A stretch of DNA of 64,000 nt from an uncultured Mucilaginibacter sp. Lineage in GTDB: Bacteria > Bacteroidota > Bacteroidia > Sphingobacteriales > Sphingobacteriaceae. Below the pieces are notes generated by a model, which saw only the letters and a program-made list of their open reading frames with translations, did not search any database and had not been told where the DNA came from. The translations under genes were made by a program, and so were the position numbers. Below, in pieces: positions 27,989 to 36,367 of this stretch (position 1 is the stretch's first letter; each line of letters opens with the position of its first letter). Where the stretch lies: positions 14,177 through 78,176 of the forward strand of contig NZ_CAMLHX010000017.1 in assembly GCF_946479965.1 (NCBI RefSeq), given 5' to 3'.

Positions 27989-29427
27989 TGCAGCAAGAAA
28001 GGTTCGATTATGATGCAGTAGTAGTTGGATCGGGCCCTAATGGCCTGGCGGCAGCTATCTTGCTGCAACAGCAGGGTTTGCAGGTGTTACTTATTGAAGG
28101 GAAAGATACCATAGGCGGCGGCATGCGTACCGCTGAACTAACCTTACCCGGCTTCAAGCACGATATCTGCTCGGCCATACACCCAATGGCTACGGGGTCA
28201 CCGTTTTTTAAAACCTTGCCCCTGCAACGCTATGGATTGGAGTGGCTTTACCCCGACGTAGATGCCGCCCATCCACTGGATGATGGTACCGCCGCTGTGC
28301 TAACCCGCTCTGTTGAACAAACAGCACGGTCGTTAGGAATTGACGGACAAGCATACAAAGACCTCATCAATCCCATAGTGCGCGACTGGCCATTGCTGGC
28401 TCCTGATGTGCTGGGTCCCTTATCTTTTCCCAAACATCCTTTTAAGTTGGCATCGTTCGGCTTATCAGCTATACAACCTTCTACATTATTGGCTAAAAGA
28501 TTTAAAACTACTGCCGGGCGGGCGCTATTTGCAGGTATGGCTGCTCATGCTATCCAACCGCTTACCAACGTAGCCACGTCAGCCATCGCTTTAGTATTAA
28601 TGGCAAATGCGCATTTGGGTGGCTGGGTGATTCCCAAAGGCGGCTCGCAAAGTATTGCTGATGCTTTGGGCAGTTATTTTAAATCGTTGGGTGGGCACAT
28701 ACAAGCCGGTACTTACATAAGCACTTTGCGCCAGCTGCCATCTGCCCGCGCGGTGCTGTTTGACGTAACGCCTAAACAACTGCTGCAAATTGCCGGGCAC
28801 AAATTCTCTTCCATCTATAAATGGCAACTGGAGCGCTACCGATATGGCGACGGTGTGTTTAAGGTAGATTGGGCTTTAGACGCGCCTATACCCTTTGCCG
28901 CACCAGCTTGCCGCGAGGCAGGTACCGTGCACCTGGGCGGTACGCTGGAGGAAATAGCGGCAGGTGAACAAGCATCCGCGGACGGAAAACACACTAACAA
29001 CCCTTACGTGCTTTTAGCGCAACAAAGTCTTTTCGACACTACCCGCGCCCCCGCCGGAAAACATACGGCATGGGCCTATTGCCACGTGCCTAACGGCTCT
29101 ACCAAAGGCATGACGACCATCATAGAGAACCAGATAGAACGCTTCGCCCCGGGCTTCAAAGAGCGTATCCTGGCAAAGCACACCTTTAATACCGCTCAGC
29201 TGCAAGAGCATAACCCTAACTACATTGGCGGCGACATAAACGGGGGGATTATTGATATTGGTCAGCTGTTTACGCGGCCGGCGCTTAGGTCATCGCTTTA
29301 CAAAACATCAGCAAAGGGTTTATATATCTGCTCATCGTCTACCCCGCCGGGCGGAGGCGTACATGGCATGTGCGGCTACAATGCGGCTAAAAAAGCACTT
29401 AGTGATATTTGGAATATCAGCGTATAG
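27988..29427 (+). CDS. FAD-dependent phytoene desaturase-like oxidoreductase
   Basis: A 479-residue flavoprotein of the CrtI/phytoene dehydrogenase-like group. The Rossmann motif is VVVGSGPNGLAAAILLQQQG near residue 10, followed by EGKDTIGGGMRTAELTLPGF. The C-terminal FAD motif appears as LYICSSSTPPGGGVHGMCGYNAAKKAL. No carotenoid genes are nearby. As last gene of the Cys-leader operon it more likely oxidises or desaturates an intermediate from the imported compound. The start codon overlaps the YeiH stop. Confidence 0.8.
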   Translation: MQQERFDYDAVVVGSGPNGLAAAILLQQQGLQVLLIEGKDTIGGGMRTAELTLPGFKHDICSAIHPMATGSPFFKTLPLQRYGLEWLYPDVDAAHPLDDGTAAVLTRSVEQTARSLGIDGQAYKDLINPIVRDWPLLAPDVLGPLSFPKHPFKLASFGLSAIQPSTLLAKRFKTTAGRALFAGMAAHAIQPLTNVATSAIALVLMANAHLGGWVIPKGGSQSIADALGSYFKSLGGHIQAGTYISTLRQLPSARAVLFDVTPKQLLQIAGHKFSSIYKWQLERYRYGDGVFKVDWALDAPIPFAAPACREAGTVHLGGTLEEIAAGEQASADGKHTNNPYVLLAQQSLFDTTRAPAGKHTAWAYCHVPNGSTKGMTTIIENQIERFAPGFKERILAKHTFNTAQLQEHNPNYIGGDINGGIIDIGQLFTRPALRSSLYKTSAKGLYICSSSTPPGGGVHGMCGYNAAKKALSDIWNISV

Positions 29428-29479
29428 ATTATTCGTTGAATAAAGCAAAAAAGCGCAATCCCCGTTGTTAAAAATACCC

Positions 29480-30442
29480 TCAATTGATAGCTGCGTCCGC
29501 TTGAGGCATCGTTCTTAAACTATGTGTTAGTTTTTTTGTAAATATTGTTGCTCCAGCAGATGAGAGATGAAATTGATCAACAAATAAGCTATCACTCATA
29601 AACGGTACTACCCCATTAAAGTTTAAATAGATCCCACTATCTTTCTCAATTATGTTTTTGCATTTAGTGATATGATTGTACACCGCTTGCTGCGATGCCA
29701 ACGTATTTACATATTGTTGTTTTATGGGGGCCTGCACGAAAATAAATTTTATATGCTCCATTTTTAAATAAGCGCTTAAAGACATCAGCGCTCTGTAATG
29801 GCCGGGCGTGGATTTGGTTGGAAACGGCGAATGATCATTCCATCTGTTTAAGGAAATATTTTGTTTGGAGATATTTAACAAGACACCTCCATATTCGTCA
29901 AAATTTAAAGAGGTATAATCATTAGCGGTTATTAATGAAGATCGGCAACGTTCCTTTTCTCTGGATCGAATGCTTGCGATAGAATTGAAGTTTTTAATGT
30001 AAAAGTATCCCTCAAAATTATCTCTGATGTATTGATCGGTGTTTAAATAATTTTGAATTGTAGTTGAAAGCTCGTCGTTTCTAAAATCAGTGATCGAAGA
30101 GACTACAAGTATATATTGAGGTTTATATTTTGATATATAATTAACTACAAGTTGGTTAATGTCTTTCATTTGTAGACCCCAACTGGCAAAATTAAAATAG
30201 GAAGTGGTTAAGCTGTCTTTAATCGTTTCTGAACTCAGATTATTTAGCGTCATTGATGATCCGATTGCGATCAAATCAGCTTGCCGGATTTTTTTTTCTT
30301 TGATAAATTTTAGTTTCGCATCAAAACTAATAGAGTTAGTTATAAATGGAGTATATCCTAAGCAATAAAGAAAACTATAAAAAACAAAGATGGGAATAGT
30401 TATAGCGACTACTTTGCAAAAAAACAACGAGTATTTATTCAT
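29480..30442 (-). CDS. SGNH-hydrolase-like membrane-anchored protein, MBOAT partner
   Basis: A 320-residue protein from ATG 30442; the frame is open further upstream but overlaps the MBOAT gene. One N-terminal membrane helix (VVAITIPIFVFYSFLYCLGY) precedes an extracytoplasmic SGNH-type fold. The block I motif is IAIGSSMTLNNLS and the C-terminal Asp-His pair is FVDQFHLSSAGA. Such proteins (AlgX/AlgJ/DltD-like) transfer acyl groups in the periplasm after an MBOAT protein moves them across the membrane. The gene starts 8 nt after the MBOAT stop. The region is clearly more AT-rich than its surroundings. Confidence 0.7.
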   Translation of the reverse strand: MNKYSLFFCKVVAITIPIFVFYSFLYCLGYTPFITNSISFDAKLKFIKEKKIRQADLIAIGSSMTLNNLSSETIKDSLTTSYFNFASWGLQMKDINQLVVNYISKYKPQYILVVSSITDFRNDELSTTIQNYLNTDQYIRDNFEGYFYIKNFNSIASIRSREKERCRSSLITANDYTSLNFDEYGGVLLNISKQNISLNRWNDHSPFPTKSTPGHYRALMSLSAYLKMEHIKFIFVQAPIKQQYVNTLASQQAVYNHITKCKNIIEKDSGIYLNFNGVVPFMSDSLFVDQFHLSSAGATIFTKKLTHSLRTMPQADAAIN

Positions 30443-30450
30443 CGCTATAA

Positions 30451-31917
30451 TTAAAATTGAAAATATATGAATTGGTTGTGTGTAGATACACTCATGTATA
30501 GCAGTATAAATACAAAGGCATAATATATCCCCCATCTTGCTACCCATGGCATAGTGTTAATGCGCTGAATAATACTACCACGTTTTTGTACTATATGTAC
30601 CATCTCCAGGAGCACAATTAGCAACACACATTTACTTAAAAACCGAACGTCGGGTGTTAGCCGGCCCAGTAGATTTTTATTATGAATTAAATGGATAATG
30701 TCGCTACCTGTTGTAGTACAAATGCTTTTTAATATATAAACTGCATCATTAATGGTATGGGCTCTGAAAAATATCCAGGCAATATCCACTAATATAAACG
30801 TGGTAATTATCTGGATGGCGGAATAAACTACCGGTATTTTATCAATGCGTAAAAAAGATGCTGCTCTTTGCCTTACTCCCCGGGTAATTAAGGCGAATAT
30901 TAAATAAAATCCATTTAGCGCGCCCCAAACTATATAAGTCCAATTGGCGCCATGCCATAAACCACTTATCAGGAAAACAATAAACAGGTTAAAATACCAT
31001 CTGGGAACGCTTACCCGACTGCCTCCTAACGGAATGTATAAATAATCTTTAAACCAGGTTGAAAGAGAAATGTGCCATCTGCTCCAAAAATCGCTGATAG
31101 ATTTTGCATGGTAGGGGCTGTTAAAGTTTTTCATTAAATTAAAGCCCATCACCTTTGCCGCCCCTAAAGCTATATCTGTGTAGCCGGAAAAATCACAGAA
31201 AATTTGAAACGCAAAAAAGAAGCTTGCGATTAAAAAGTTGAGACCATGATACTGGTTTGGCTGGTCGTAAATAGGAGTAACAAGCAGTGATAACTGATCT
31301 GCAATTACCACTTTTTTAAATAAACCCCAGGCCATTAACTTTAATCCGTCAACAACTCTTTGATAATCAAAGTTGTGCTTTTTTCTAAATTGATATAAAA
31401 GATTCTGTGGCCTTTCAATCGGCCCGGCAACAAGTTGGGGGTAAAACATAACATATAAACTATATATGCCAAAGTGCCGCTCGGCTTTTTGATTCCCTCT
31501 GTATACCTCTATAGTATAACTCATTGCTTGAAAAGTATGGAAAGAAAGGCCGATAGGGAGCAGAATTGTTAGATAAGGCAGATGGTGATTAACATTAAAG
31601 CCATTGAGCAGCAATGTTAAATTTTCGTTTATGAAATTATAATATTTGAATATAGCGAGTACGCCTATATTGGCTATTAAACTTGCAATCAAAAACGCCT
31701 TCTTCTTTTTACCAACATGTTTTTCAATTAAAATACCGGCAAAAAAATCTATTACAATGGTAAATCCTAATATTAGAATATAAACCGGAACAAACGACAT
31801 GTAGAAATAACAGCTGCTTATCAGCAATAGCATCCACCTAAATTTATGTGGCAACAAAAAATAAAGGAATGTTACAACTGTAAAGAAGTAGAGGAATTGA
31901 AAAGAGTTAAACAGCAT
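30451..31917 (-). CDS. MBOAT family O-acyltransferase (AlgI-like)
   Basis: A 488-residue polytopic protein with ten or more membrane helices. The MBOAT signature is FFAFQIFCDFSGYTDIALG, followed by NFNSPYHAKSISDFWSRWHI and the catalytic-His segment LISGLWHGANWTYIVWGA. It should move acyl (often acetyl) groups across the inner membrane for O-acylation of a surface glycan. The downstream SGNH protein is its likely transferase partner. No polysaccharide synthesis genes are adjacent, so the acceptor is unknown. Base composition is AT-rich, suggesting acquisition of the pair. Confidence 0.9.
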   Translation of the reverse strand: MLFNSFQFLYFFTVVTFLYFLLPHKFRWMLLLISSCYFYMSFVPVYILILGFTIVIDFFAGILIEKHVGKKKKAFLIASLIANIGVLAIFKYYNFINENLTLLLNGFNVNHHLPYLTILLPIGLSFHTFQAMSYTIEVYRGNQKAERHFGIYSLYVMFYPQLVAGPIERPQNLLYQFRKKHNFDYQRVVDGLKLMAWGLFKKVVIADQLSLLVTPIYDQPNQYHGLNFLIASFFFAFQIFCDFSGYTDIALGAAKVMGFNLMKNFNSPYHAKSISDFWSRWHISLSTWFKDYLYIPLGGSRVSVPRWYFNLFIVFLISGLWHGANWTYIVWGALNGFYLIFALITRGVRQRAASFLRIDKIPVVYSAIQIITTFILVDIAWIFFRAHTINDAVYILKSICTTTGSDIIHLIHNKNLLGRLTPDVRFLSKCVLLIVLLEMVHIVQKRGSIIQRINTMPWVARWGIYYAFVFILLYMSVSTHNQFIYFQF

Positions 31918-32272
31918 TGATTGAGTATGATTTTTCTAATGCGTTTTAATTGCGATGGGCAATACTAGTCGAATCAGTTTTCTTTGGATACACATGGGCT
32001 GAGCCTTATAATACACACGGCAATATACAAACACCGGTTAAGGTTTACAACCTGCGAACGGAAACGAAGCGCACGCTTTGAAAAATTATGGCATGGCGAA
32101 TGAGCTTCAGAAATCACATTAAAATCAGACTCTTCGGTCCACCCGGATATTTATTATATTAGACCTGGCAAATCACGTCGTCGAATCAAATCTTTTCTGC
32201 AAAATCACCCTAAAGTATGACTAATAATACAGTCTATTAATTCAATTTTGACGATGATTTAAACCTAAAGCA
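31918..32272. other. Intergenic region without a supported gene
   Basis: This 355-bp gap lies between divergent genes (MBOAT leftward, DUF4199 rightward) and must hold both promoters. I see no ORF, tRNA or clear hairpin, and no convincing TTG/TAnnTTTG pair. Confidence 0.4.
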
Positions 32273-32791
32273 ATGAAAAAGATAGTTTGGATTTACGGGG
32301 TAATAGTAGGTGCTGTAAGCGTATCATGGGGCGTTATAAGCGAAGGGCTAATAAACGACAGCTTAAGCCTGACTACCCGGATGATATTGGGATATGCCAC
32401 TATGATAGTAGCATTCTCGCTCATTTTTGTCGCTGTTAAAAATTATCGCGATACACAGAATAACGGGCATATTACCTTTGGTAAAGCGTTGGGCATTGGT
32501 CTGTTGATAACACTTATCGCGTCTACCCTGTATGTGGTGGTTTGGGAGATTGACTTTAGATATTTTGTGCCCGATTTTGGCGACAAATACCAGGCCCAAG
32601 CAATTGCTGAAATGAAACAAAGCAAGTTAAGTGCCGCCGAAATACATAAGCAATCGGCTGAAATGGCCGAAACTTTTGAGAAGTACGAAAAAAACGTGGC
32701 TTTCAGAGCGATGTTCACTTATTTAGAGGTGACACCTGTAGGTATTATGATGTCATTGTTAGCTGCATTGATTGTTAGGAAAAAAAACTAA
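32273..32791 (+). CDS. DUF4199 domain-containing membrane protein
   Basis: A 172-residue protein with four membrane helices (about 7-25, 36-56, 72-92, 148-168). The phrase GHITFGKALGIGLLITLIASTLYVVVWEI and the long amphipathic stretch before the last helix are typical of DUF4199, a family confined mainly to Bacteroidota with no assigned function. A VOC gene follows after 35 nt and may be co-transcribed. Confidence 0.8.
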   Translation: MKKIVWIYGVIVGAVSVSWGVISEGLINDSLSLTTRMILGYATMIVAFSLIFVAVKNYRDTQNNGHITFGKALGIGLLITLIASTLYVVVWEIDFRYFVPDFGDKYQAQAIAEMKQSKLSAAEIHKQSAEMAETFEKYEKNVAFRAMFTYLEVTPVGIMMSLLAALIVRKKN

Positions 32792-32826
32792 CCGAATAAG
32801 TAAACGTATAAATAAACTGATTATAT

Positions 32827-33207
32827 ATGAAAAAAGTAACAGGGCTGGGTGGCGTATTTTTTAAAGCAAACGATCCTAAAACGATGAACGAGTGGTATGC
32901 TAAAAACCTGGGATTGCCTGTAAGCAAGTATGGAACAACATTTGAATGGCGGGAAGCTGAAGATCCATCCAAAAAAGGCTCTACCACCTGGGCCGCCTTT
33001 GCTGCCGACAGTAAATATTTTGATCCGTCTACCAAGCCTTTCATGATCAATTACCGGGTTGAAAACCTAGTAGAATTGGTGGAAGAACTTAAAAAAGACA
33101 ACGTAACAATAGTTGACGAAATTGCCGTGTATGACTATGGCAAATTTGTACACATACTAGATCCGGAAGGCAATATAATAGAGCTTTGGGAGCCGGTTGA
33201 CGAATAG
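32827..33207 (+). CDS. VOC family (glyoxalase-like) protein
   Basis: A 126-residue cytoplasmic protein with the paired beta-alpha-beta-beta-beta units of the vicinal oxygen chelate fold. The N-terminal unit holds GVFFKANDPKTMNEWYAKNLGL and the C-terminal unit ends with the usual HILDPEGNIIELWEP, which carries the metal-binding Glu. The substrate is unknown; members act as lyases, dioxygenases or resistance proteins. Confidence 0.85.
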   Translation: MKKVTGLGGVFFKANDPKTMNEWYAKNLGLPVSKYGTTFEWREAEDPSKKGSTTWAAFAADSKYFDPSTKPFMINYRVENLVELVEELKKDNVTIVDEIAVYDYGKFVHILDPEGNIIELWEPVDE

Positions 33208-33211
33208 AGCC

Positions 33212-33243
33212 ATATTCAAATGAGCAGGTGCTTATTTGAATAT
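33212..33243. repeat. AT-rich inverted repeat between convergent genes
   Basis: ATATTCAAAT and ATTTGAATAT form a perfect 10-bp stem around a 12-nt loop, overlapping the stop of the LigD gene. There is no T-tract on either side, so it is only a weak candidate terminator. Confidence 0.4.
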
Positions 33244-35316
33244 CGTTCGCGCTTTATTAATGGTAGTTTCCAGATCGATACCTTCGCCCAAAACACCTTT
33301 AAATAGGTCGCCGGTTTCTTTCAAGCGGTCAAGCGAATTGCGGATGTTAAAGTCGCGCATTTTTAAGCCGGATTTAACTTCATGCCAGGCCAATGGCATG
33401 GAAACCGTAGCCCCGGGTTTTGGCCTTAATGAATAAGGAGCGGCGATGGTAGCTCCCGGTCGGTTCTGCAAAAAGTCGAGGTACATTTTGCCTTTGCGCT
33501 TGTTTATCATACGTTCAATACTGGTAAAATCGGGCATTTGTTTATGCACTAATTGAACTACCATCTTAGCAAACAACTGCGATTGATCATAAGTATACTT
33601 TGCGCCAAGTGGGATATAAATATGTATCCCGGTTGAGCCGGATGTTTTGGGATAGCTAGGCACTTCAATAGCATCCAGAACTTTTTTAACCTCCTGCGCG
33701 GCTAGTATTACCTGGTCAAATGTGTTTTTGTCGGGATCAAGATCTATCACACAAAAGTCCGGATTATCCGACGATTGCACCCGACTAAACCAGGGATTCA
33801 TTTCAATACAGCCCAATGATGCCATCCAAAGCAAGCTGTCTTCATCGCTGCCAACCAGGTATTCTTTATGTTCACCTTCGCCGGTAATATGTGGCATGGT
33901 CTGCGCCCACTCAGGCGCTTTATCGGCAACATTTTTTTGATAAAAGCTTGGCCCGTGGATGCCGTTGGGAAAACGGTTAAGCGACATAGGGCGATCCTTA
34001 AGATAGGGAACGATATATGGTGCCACCTGATAGTAGTAGTTGAACATATCGCGTTTGGTAACACCATCTTCGGGCCAATACACTTTACTCAGATGACTAA
34101 ATTTAAGCATATGTCCGTTTACCGGACGTTCCTGCGTTTCTTCTTTAGGATTAAGTAAAGTACGCCTTACATGTTTAGGTGGTTCAATGGGTGGGTGCAA
34201 GGTTTTTTCTGCTTGTTCATCAGCAGCCTGGACTGTTTCGGTCGCGTCGTTTGGCGTTTCTAATACAACATCGTCGGCGTCTTTGTCGGTACGAAGACCT
34301 TTAAATGAGGCCTGCCGCACTTTGCCATCGCTGGTCATTTCGGCAAAGTTTATTTCGCAAACCAGTTCGGGTTTTAGCCAGGTCGCTTTTGCACCTAATC
34401 GCTTCGGCCGGAAACGTGATGGTTCATCAACATCGGGCTCAATTTCAAAAGGGCAATCGGGGATAATTAGCGGCTTAAATTTTTCCATCAGTTCCTTTTG
34501 CAACTTATCGCCCCAACCGGTACCTACTTTGCCCATGTATTTAAAAACACCATTTTTATAAACACCTATGGTAAGTGCGCTAAATGGTTTTGATGTGCCT
34601 TCGTTTTTGGTGAATCCTCCTATTACAACCTCTTGCCGACGTTGTACTTTAATTTTCAACCACTCCTTTGATCGCAGGTCTGAGGTGTAAACGCTACTGG
34701 CTTTTTTTGCGATAATGCCTTCAAGCCCCATGCGTTCTGCGGCATCAAAAAACTCAATGCCACGCGCCTCAAATACCATGCTTTGGCGTAGGCGGTCATC
34801 ATTTTTTGGGAGCACGTGGCTTAAAATGGTTTGCCGCTCTTTAAGGGTAAGGTTCATCAGGTTTTTGCCTTCGTACCATAAAATATCAAATACATAATAT
34901 ACCAGTTCGCCGTCTGCTTCGCTTCGCCAATTTTGTATGCCGCTAAAATCTGAGATGCCTTTACTATTGAGCACTAATATTTCGCCGTCTAATACGGCGT
35001 TATGTCCCCATTGGCCTAATAACTTATTGATAGGGTAAAACTGATCGAATAAGAGATTATTGCGTGAAATAAGCTTTACCTCATCTTTACTTACATGGGC
35101 AACCGCACGGTATCCATCCCACTTAATTTCATATACCCAGCCGGGGTCGTCAAAAGGCTCGTCAACCAGCGTAGCTTTCATGGGCTTAACTTTCGCCGGC
35201 ATTGCAGATTTAGGCGCTGCTTTTAAAAGTTGCTCAGCTTCTGCCGCCTTGTCGGGCATTGTTGTTTGCCCTTGTTCGGCTTTCTCAATTTTCTTTTCAA
35301 GCGTCTTTGTTGCCAT
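33232..35316 (-). CDS. ligD: ATP-dependent DNA ligase LigD (ligase-polymerase form)
   Basis: A 694-residue repair enzyme for non-homologous end joining. The ligase domain comes first, with the adenylated Lys at residue 65 (EIKWDGYRA) and an OB domain near 255-350. The archaeo-eukaryotic primase-type polymerase domain follows (about 405-690), with the metal motif CVIDLDPDKNTF. The phosphoesterase (3'-processing) domain found in many LigD proteins is absent. No Ku gene is in the window. A Lys/Ala-rich N-terminal tail and an acidic linker (about 350-385) separate the domains. Confidence 0.92.
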   Translation of the reverse strand: MATKTLEKKIEKAEQGQTTMPDKAAEAEQLLKAAPKSAMPAKVKPMKATLVDEPFDDPGWVYEIKWDGYRAVAHVSKDEVKLISRNNLLFDQFYPINKLLGQWGHNAVLDGEILVLNSKGISDFSGIQNWRSEADGELVYYVFDILWYEGKNLMNLTLKERQTILSHVLPKNDDRLRQSMVFEARGIEFFDAAERMGLEGIIAKKASSVYTSDLRSKEWLKIKVQRRQEVVIGGFTKNEGTSKPFSALTIGVYKNGVFKYMGKVGTGWGDKLQKELMEKFKPLIIPDCPFEIEPDVDEPSRFRPKRLGAKATWLKPELVCEINFAEMTSDGKVRQASFKGLRTDKDADDVVLETPNDATETVQAADEQAEKTLHPPIEPPKHVRRTLLNPKEETQERPVNGHMLKFSHLSKVYWPEDGVTKRDMFNYYYQVAPYIVPYLKDRPMSLNRFPNGIHGPSFYQKNVADKAPEWAQTMPHITGEGEHKEYLVGSDEDSLLWMASLGCIEMNPWFSRVQSSDNPDFCVIDLDPDKNTFDQVILAAQEVKKVLDAIEVPSYPKTSGSTGIHIYIPLGAKYTYDQSQLFAKMVVQLVHKQMPDFTSIERMINKRKGKMYLDFLQNRPGATIAAPYSLRPKPGATVSMPLAWHEVKSGLKMRDFNIRNSLDRLKETGDLFKGVLGEGIDLETTINKARTIFK

Positions 35317-35335
35317 AGCAGTAGTATTAGACGGC

Positions 35336-35355
35336 GAAGCCCCTTGCGGGGCTTC
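35336..35355. repeat. GC-rich hairpin between a small gene and ligD
   Basis: GAAGCCCC-ttgc-GGGGCTTC is a perfect 8-bp stem directly after the small ORF's stop codon. On the minus strand no T-tract follows, so it may slow 3' decay rather than terminate. Confidence 0.5.
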
Positions 35356-35357
35356 AG

Positions 35358-35531
35358 CTAATTTTGCTTTTTTAGTTCTTTTTCTACCTCAGACCGTTTA
35401 TTACTTCCGGCCTCTTTTTTTGCGGCCGATACCGCTTTTGCCGAGGTGTCTGTTTTTCTTGCCTCGTAACCTAATTCATGTGGCTGTTCAGATACTGAAC
35501 GTCTTTCCACTTTCGTTCCTCTTGTTGCCAT
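35358..35531 (-). CDS. Small basic hypothetical protein upstream of ligD
   Basis: A 57-residue, Lys-rich soluble protein from ATG 35531 (a longer frame upstream looks non-coding). The sequence contains VERRSVSEQPHELGYEARKT and a charged helical tail. It resembles small Bacteroidota proteins of the DUF3606-like size class, but I am not sure of the family. It lies 41 nt ahead of ligD on the same strand and may be co-expressed with it. Confidence 0.5.
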   Translation of the reverse strand: MATRGTKVERRSVSEQPHELGYEARKTDTSAKAVSAAKKEAGSNKRSEVEKELKKQN

Positions 35532-35615
35532 AAGTAGTATTTTGTATTGATTAAATAACTTAATTAAAAGATATTTTGTTTGGATGCATGTTTTGCGCAT
35601 CGCTCAAAAGCTGAT

Positions 35616-36197
35616 TTACTTATTGCTTTTCTGGATCTTCGTTACCTCTTCCAGATGATGTTGTACAACCGGAGCTGTCTTTTTAGCAAACGCTTTAAGG
35701 TCGGCATCTTGCCCGCCATTTGCCTCTGTATTCATTATGCCCAGCGTTTTATGATGATCATCGATCATCACTTTTATGTAAGCCTTATCAAAATCTTTTC
35801 CGCTGAGTTTGCTTAGACTATCACTTTTTGCCTGGTGTTCTGCGTCAAGACCGGTGGGTAAGGTCAGGTTCTTCTTTTGGGCAATACCTTTCAGCTCTTC
35901 ATTTGCCGCGCCGTGGTCCTTTACCATCATATTACCGAAATCCTTTACCGCGGCACTGACGCCTTTCGATATAGCCATTTTGCCTAAAGTTACTTCTGCT
36001 AGGCCACCAACAGCGGCTTTATTGGCAAATGCGGTGTCGGTTGCCATAGGCGTCGATGAATCTAATTGGGTGGCAGCGGGAGTATTATCAGACAGCAGCT
36101 CTGTGCTATCAGCACCTTTGTCTGCTTCGCTGCCCGAGCAAGCCTGTAATAAAGAAACAGCAATTACAGGAACAATGAGATAAGTTAATTTTTTCAT
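35616..36197 (-). CDS. DUF4142 lipoprotein
   Basis: A 193-residue exported protein. The signal peptide ends at a lipobox (LLQACSG, Cys about 20). After a Ser/Thr/Asp-rich linker the DUF4142 domain runs from about 55 to 190, a ferritin-like four-helix fold with KDFGNMMVKDHGAANEEL and MIDDHHKTLGIM. Members are abundant in soil Bacteroidota and are thought to be stress proteins. A perfect dyad lies just before its start codon. Confidence 0.85.
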   Translation of the reverse strand: MKKLTYLIVPVIAVSLLQACSGSEADKGADSTELLSDNTPAATQLDSSTPMATDTAFANKAAVGGLAEVTLGKMAISKGVSAAVKDFGNMMVKDHGAANEELKGIAQKKNLTLPTGLDAEHQAKSDSLSKLSGKDFDKAYIKVMIDDHHKTLGIMNTEANGGQDADLKAFAKKTAPVVQHHLEEVTKIQKSNK

Positions 36198-36199
36198 AT

Positions 36200-36221
36200 G
36201 TATTTGTTTTTAAACAAATAC
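36200..36221 (-). promoter_or_regulatory. Perfect inverted repeat at the DUF4142 start
   Basis: GTATTTGTTT and AAACAAATAC are separated by TT, ending 2 bp before the ATG at 36197. It could be an operator or an mRNA hairpin that covers the start codon region. Confidence 0.5.
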
Positions 36222-36367
36222 AGTACGCCTAAGTGAATGTTTCGGATATGGCAACACATAACGAAAAACAGGTAATTACCACATATAAAGAGGTATTTAT
36301 ACCCAGCAAAGAACTGTTTTAAGAAATGGGTTTATTGGCCATACTCTATTTTTATGCGATAATGATA

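Noticed and set aside
27988..29427. Carotenoid biosynthesis gene cluster
   Set aside because: The FAD enzyme is CrtI-like, but no crtB, crtY or other carotenoid gene is present; the operon context points elsewhere.
30443..30547. N-terminal extension of the SGNH-like protein overlapping the MBOAT gene
   Set aside because: ATG 30442 directly precedes the membrane helix and leaves a normal 8-nt gap; the extension is a shadow of the MBOAT frame.
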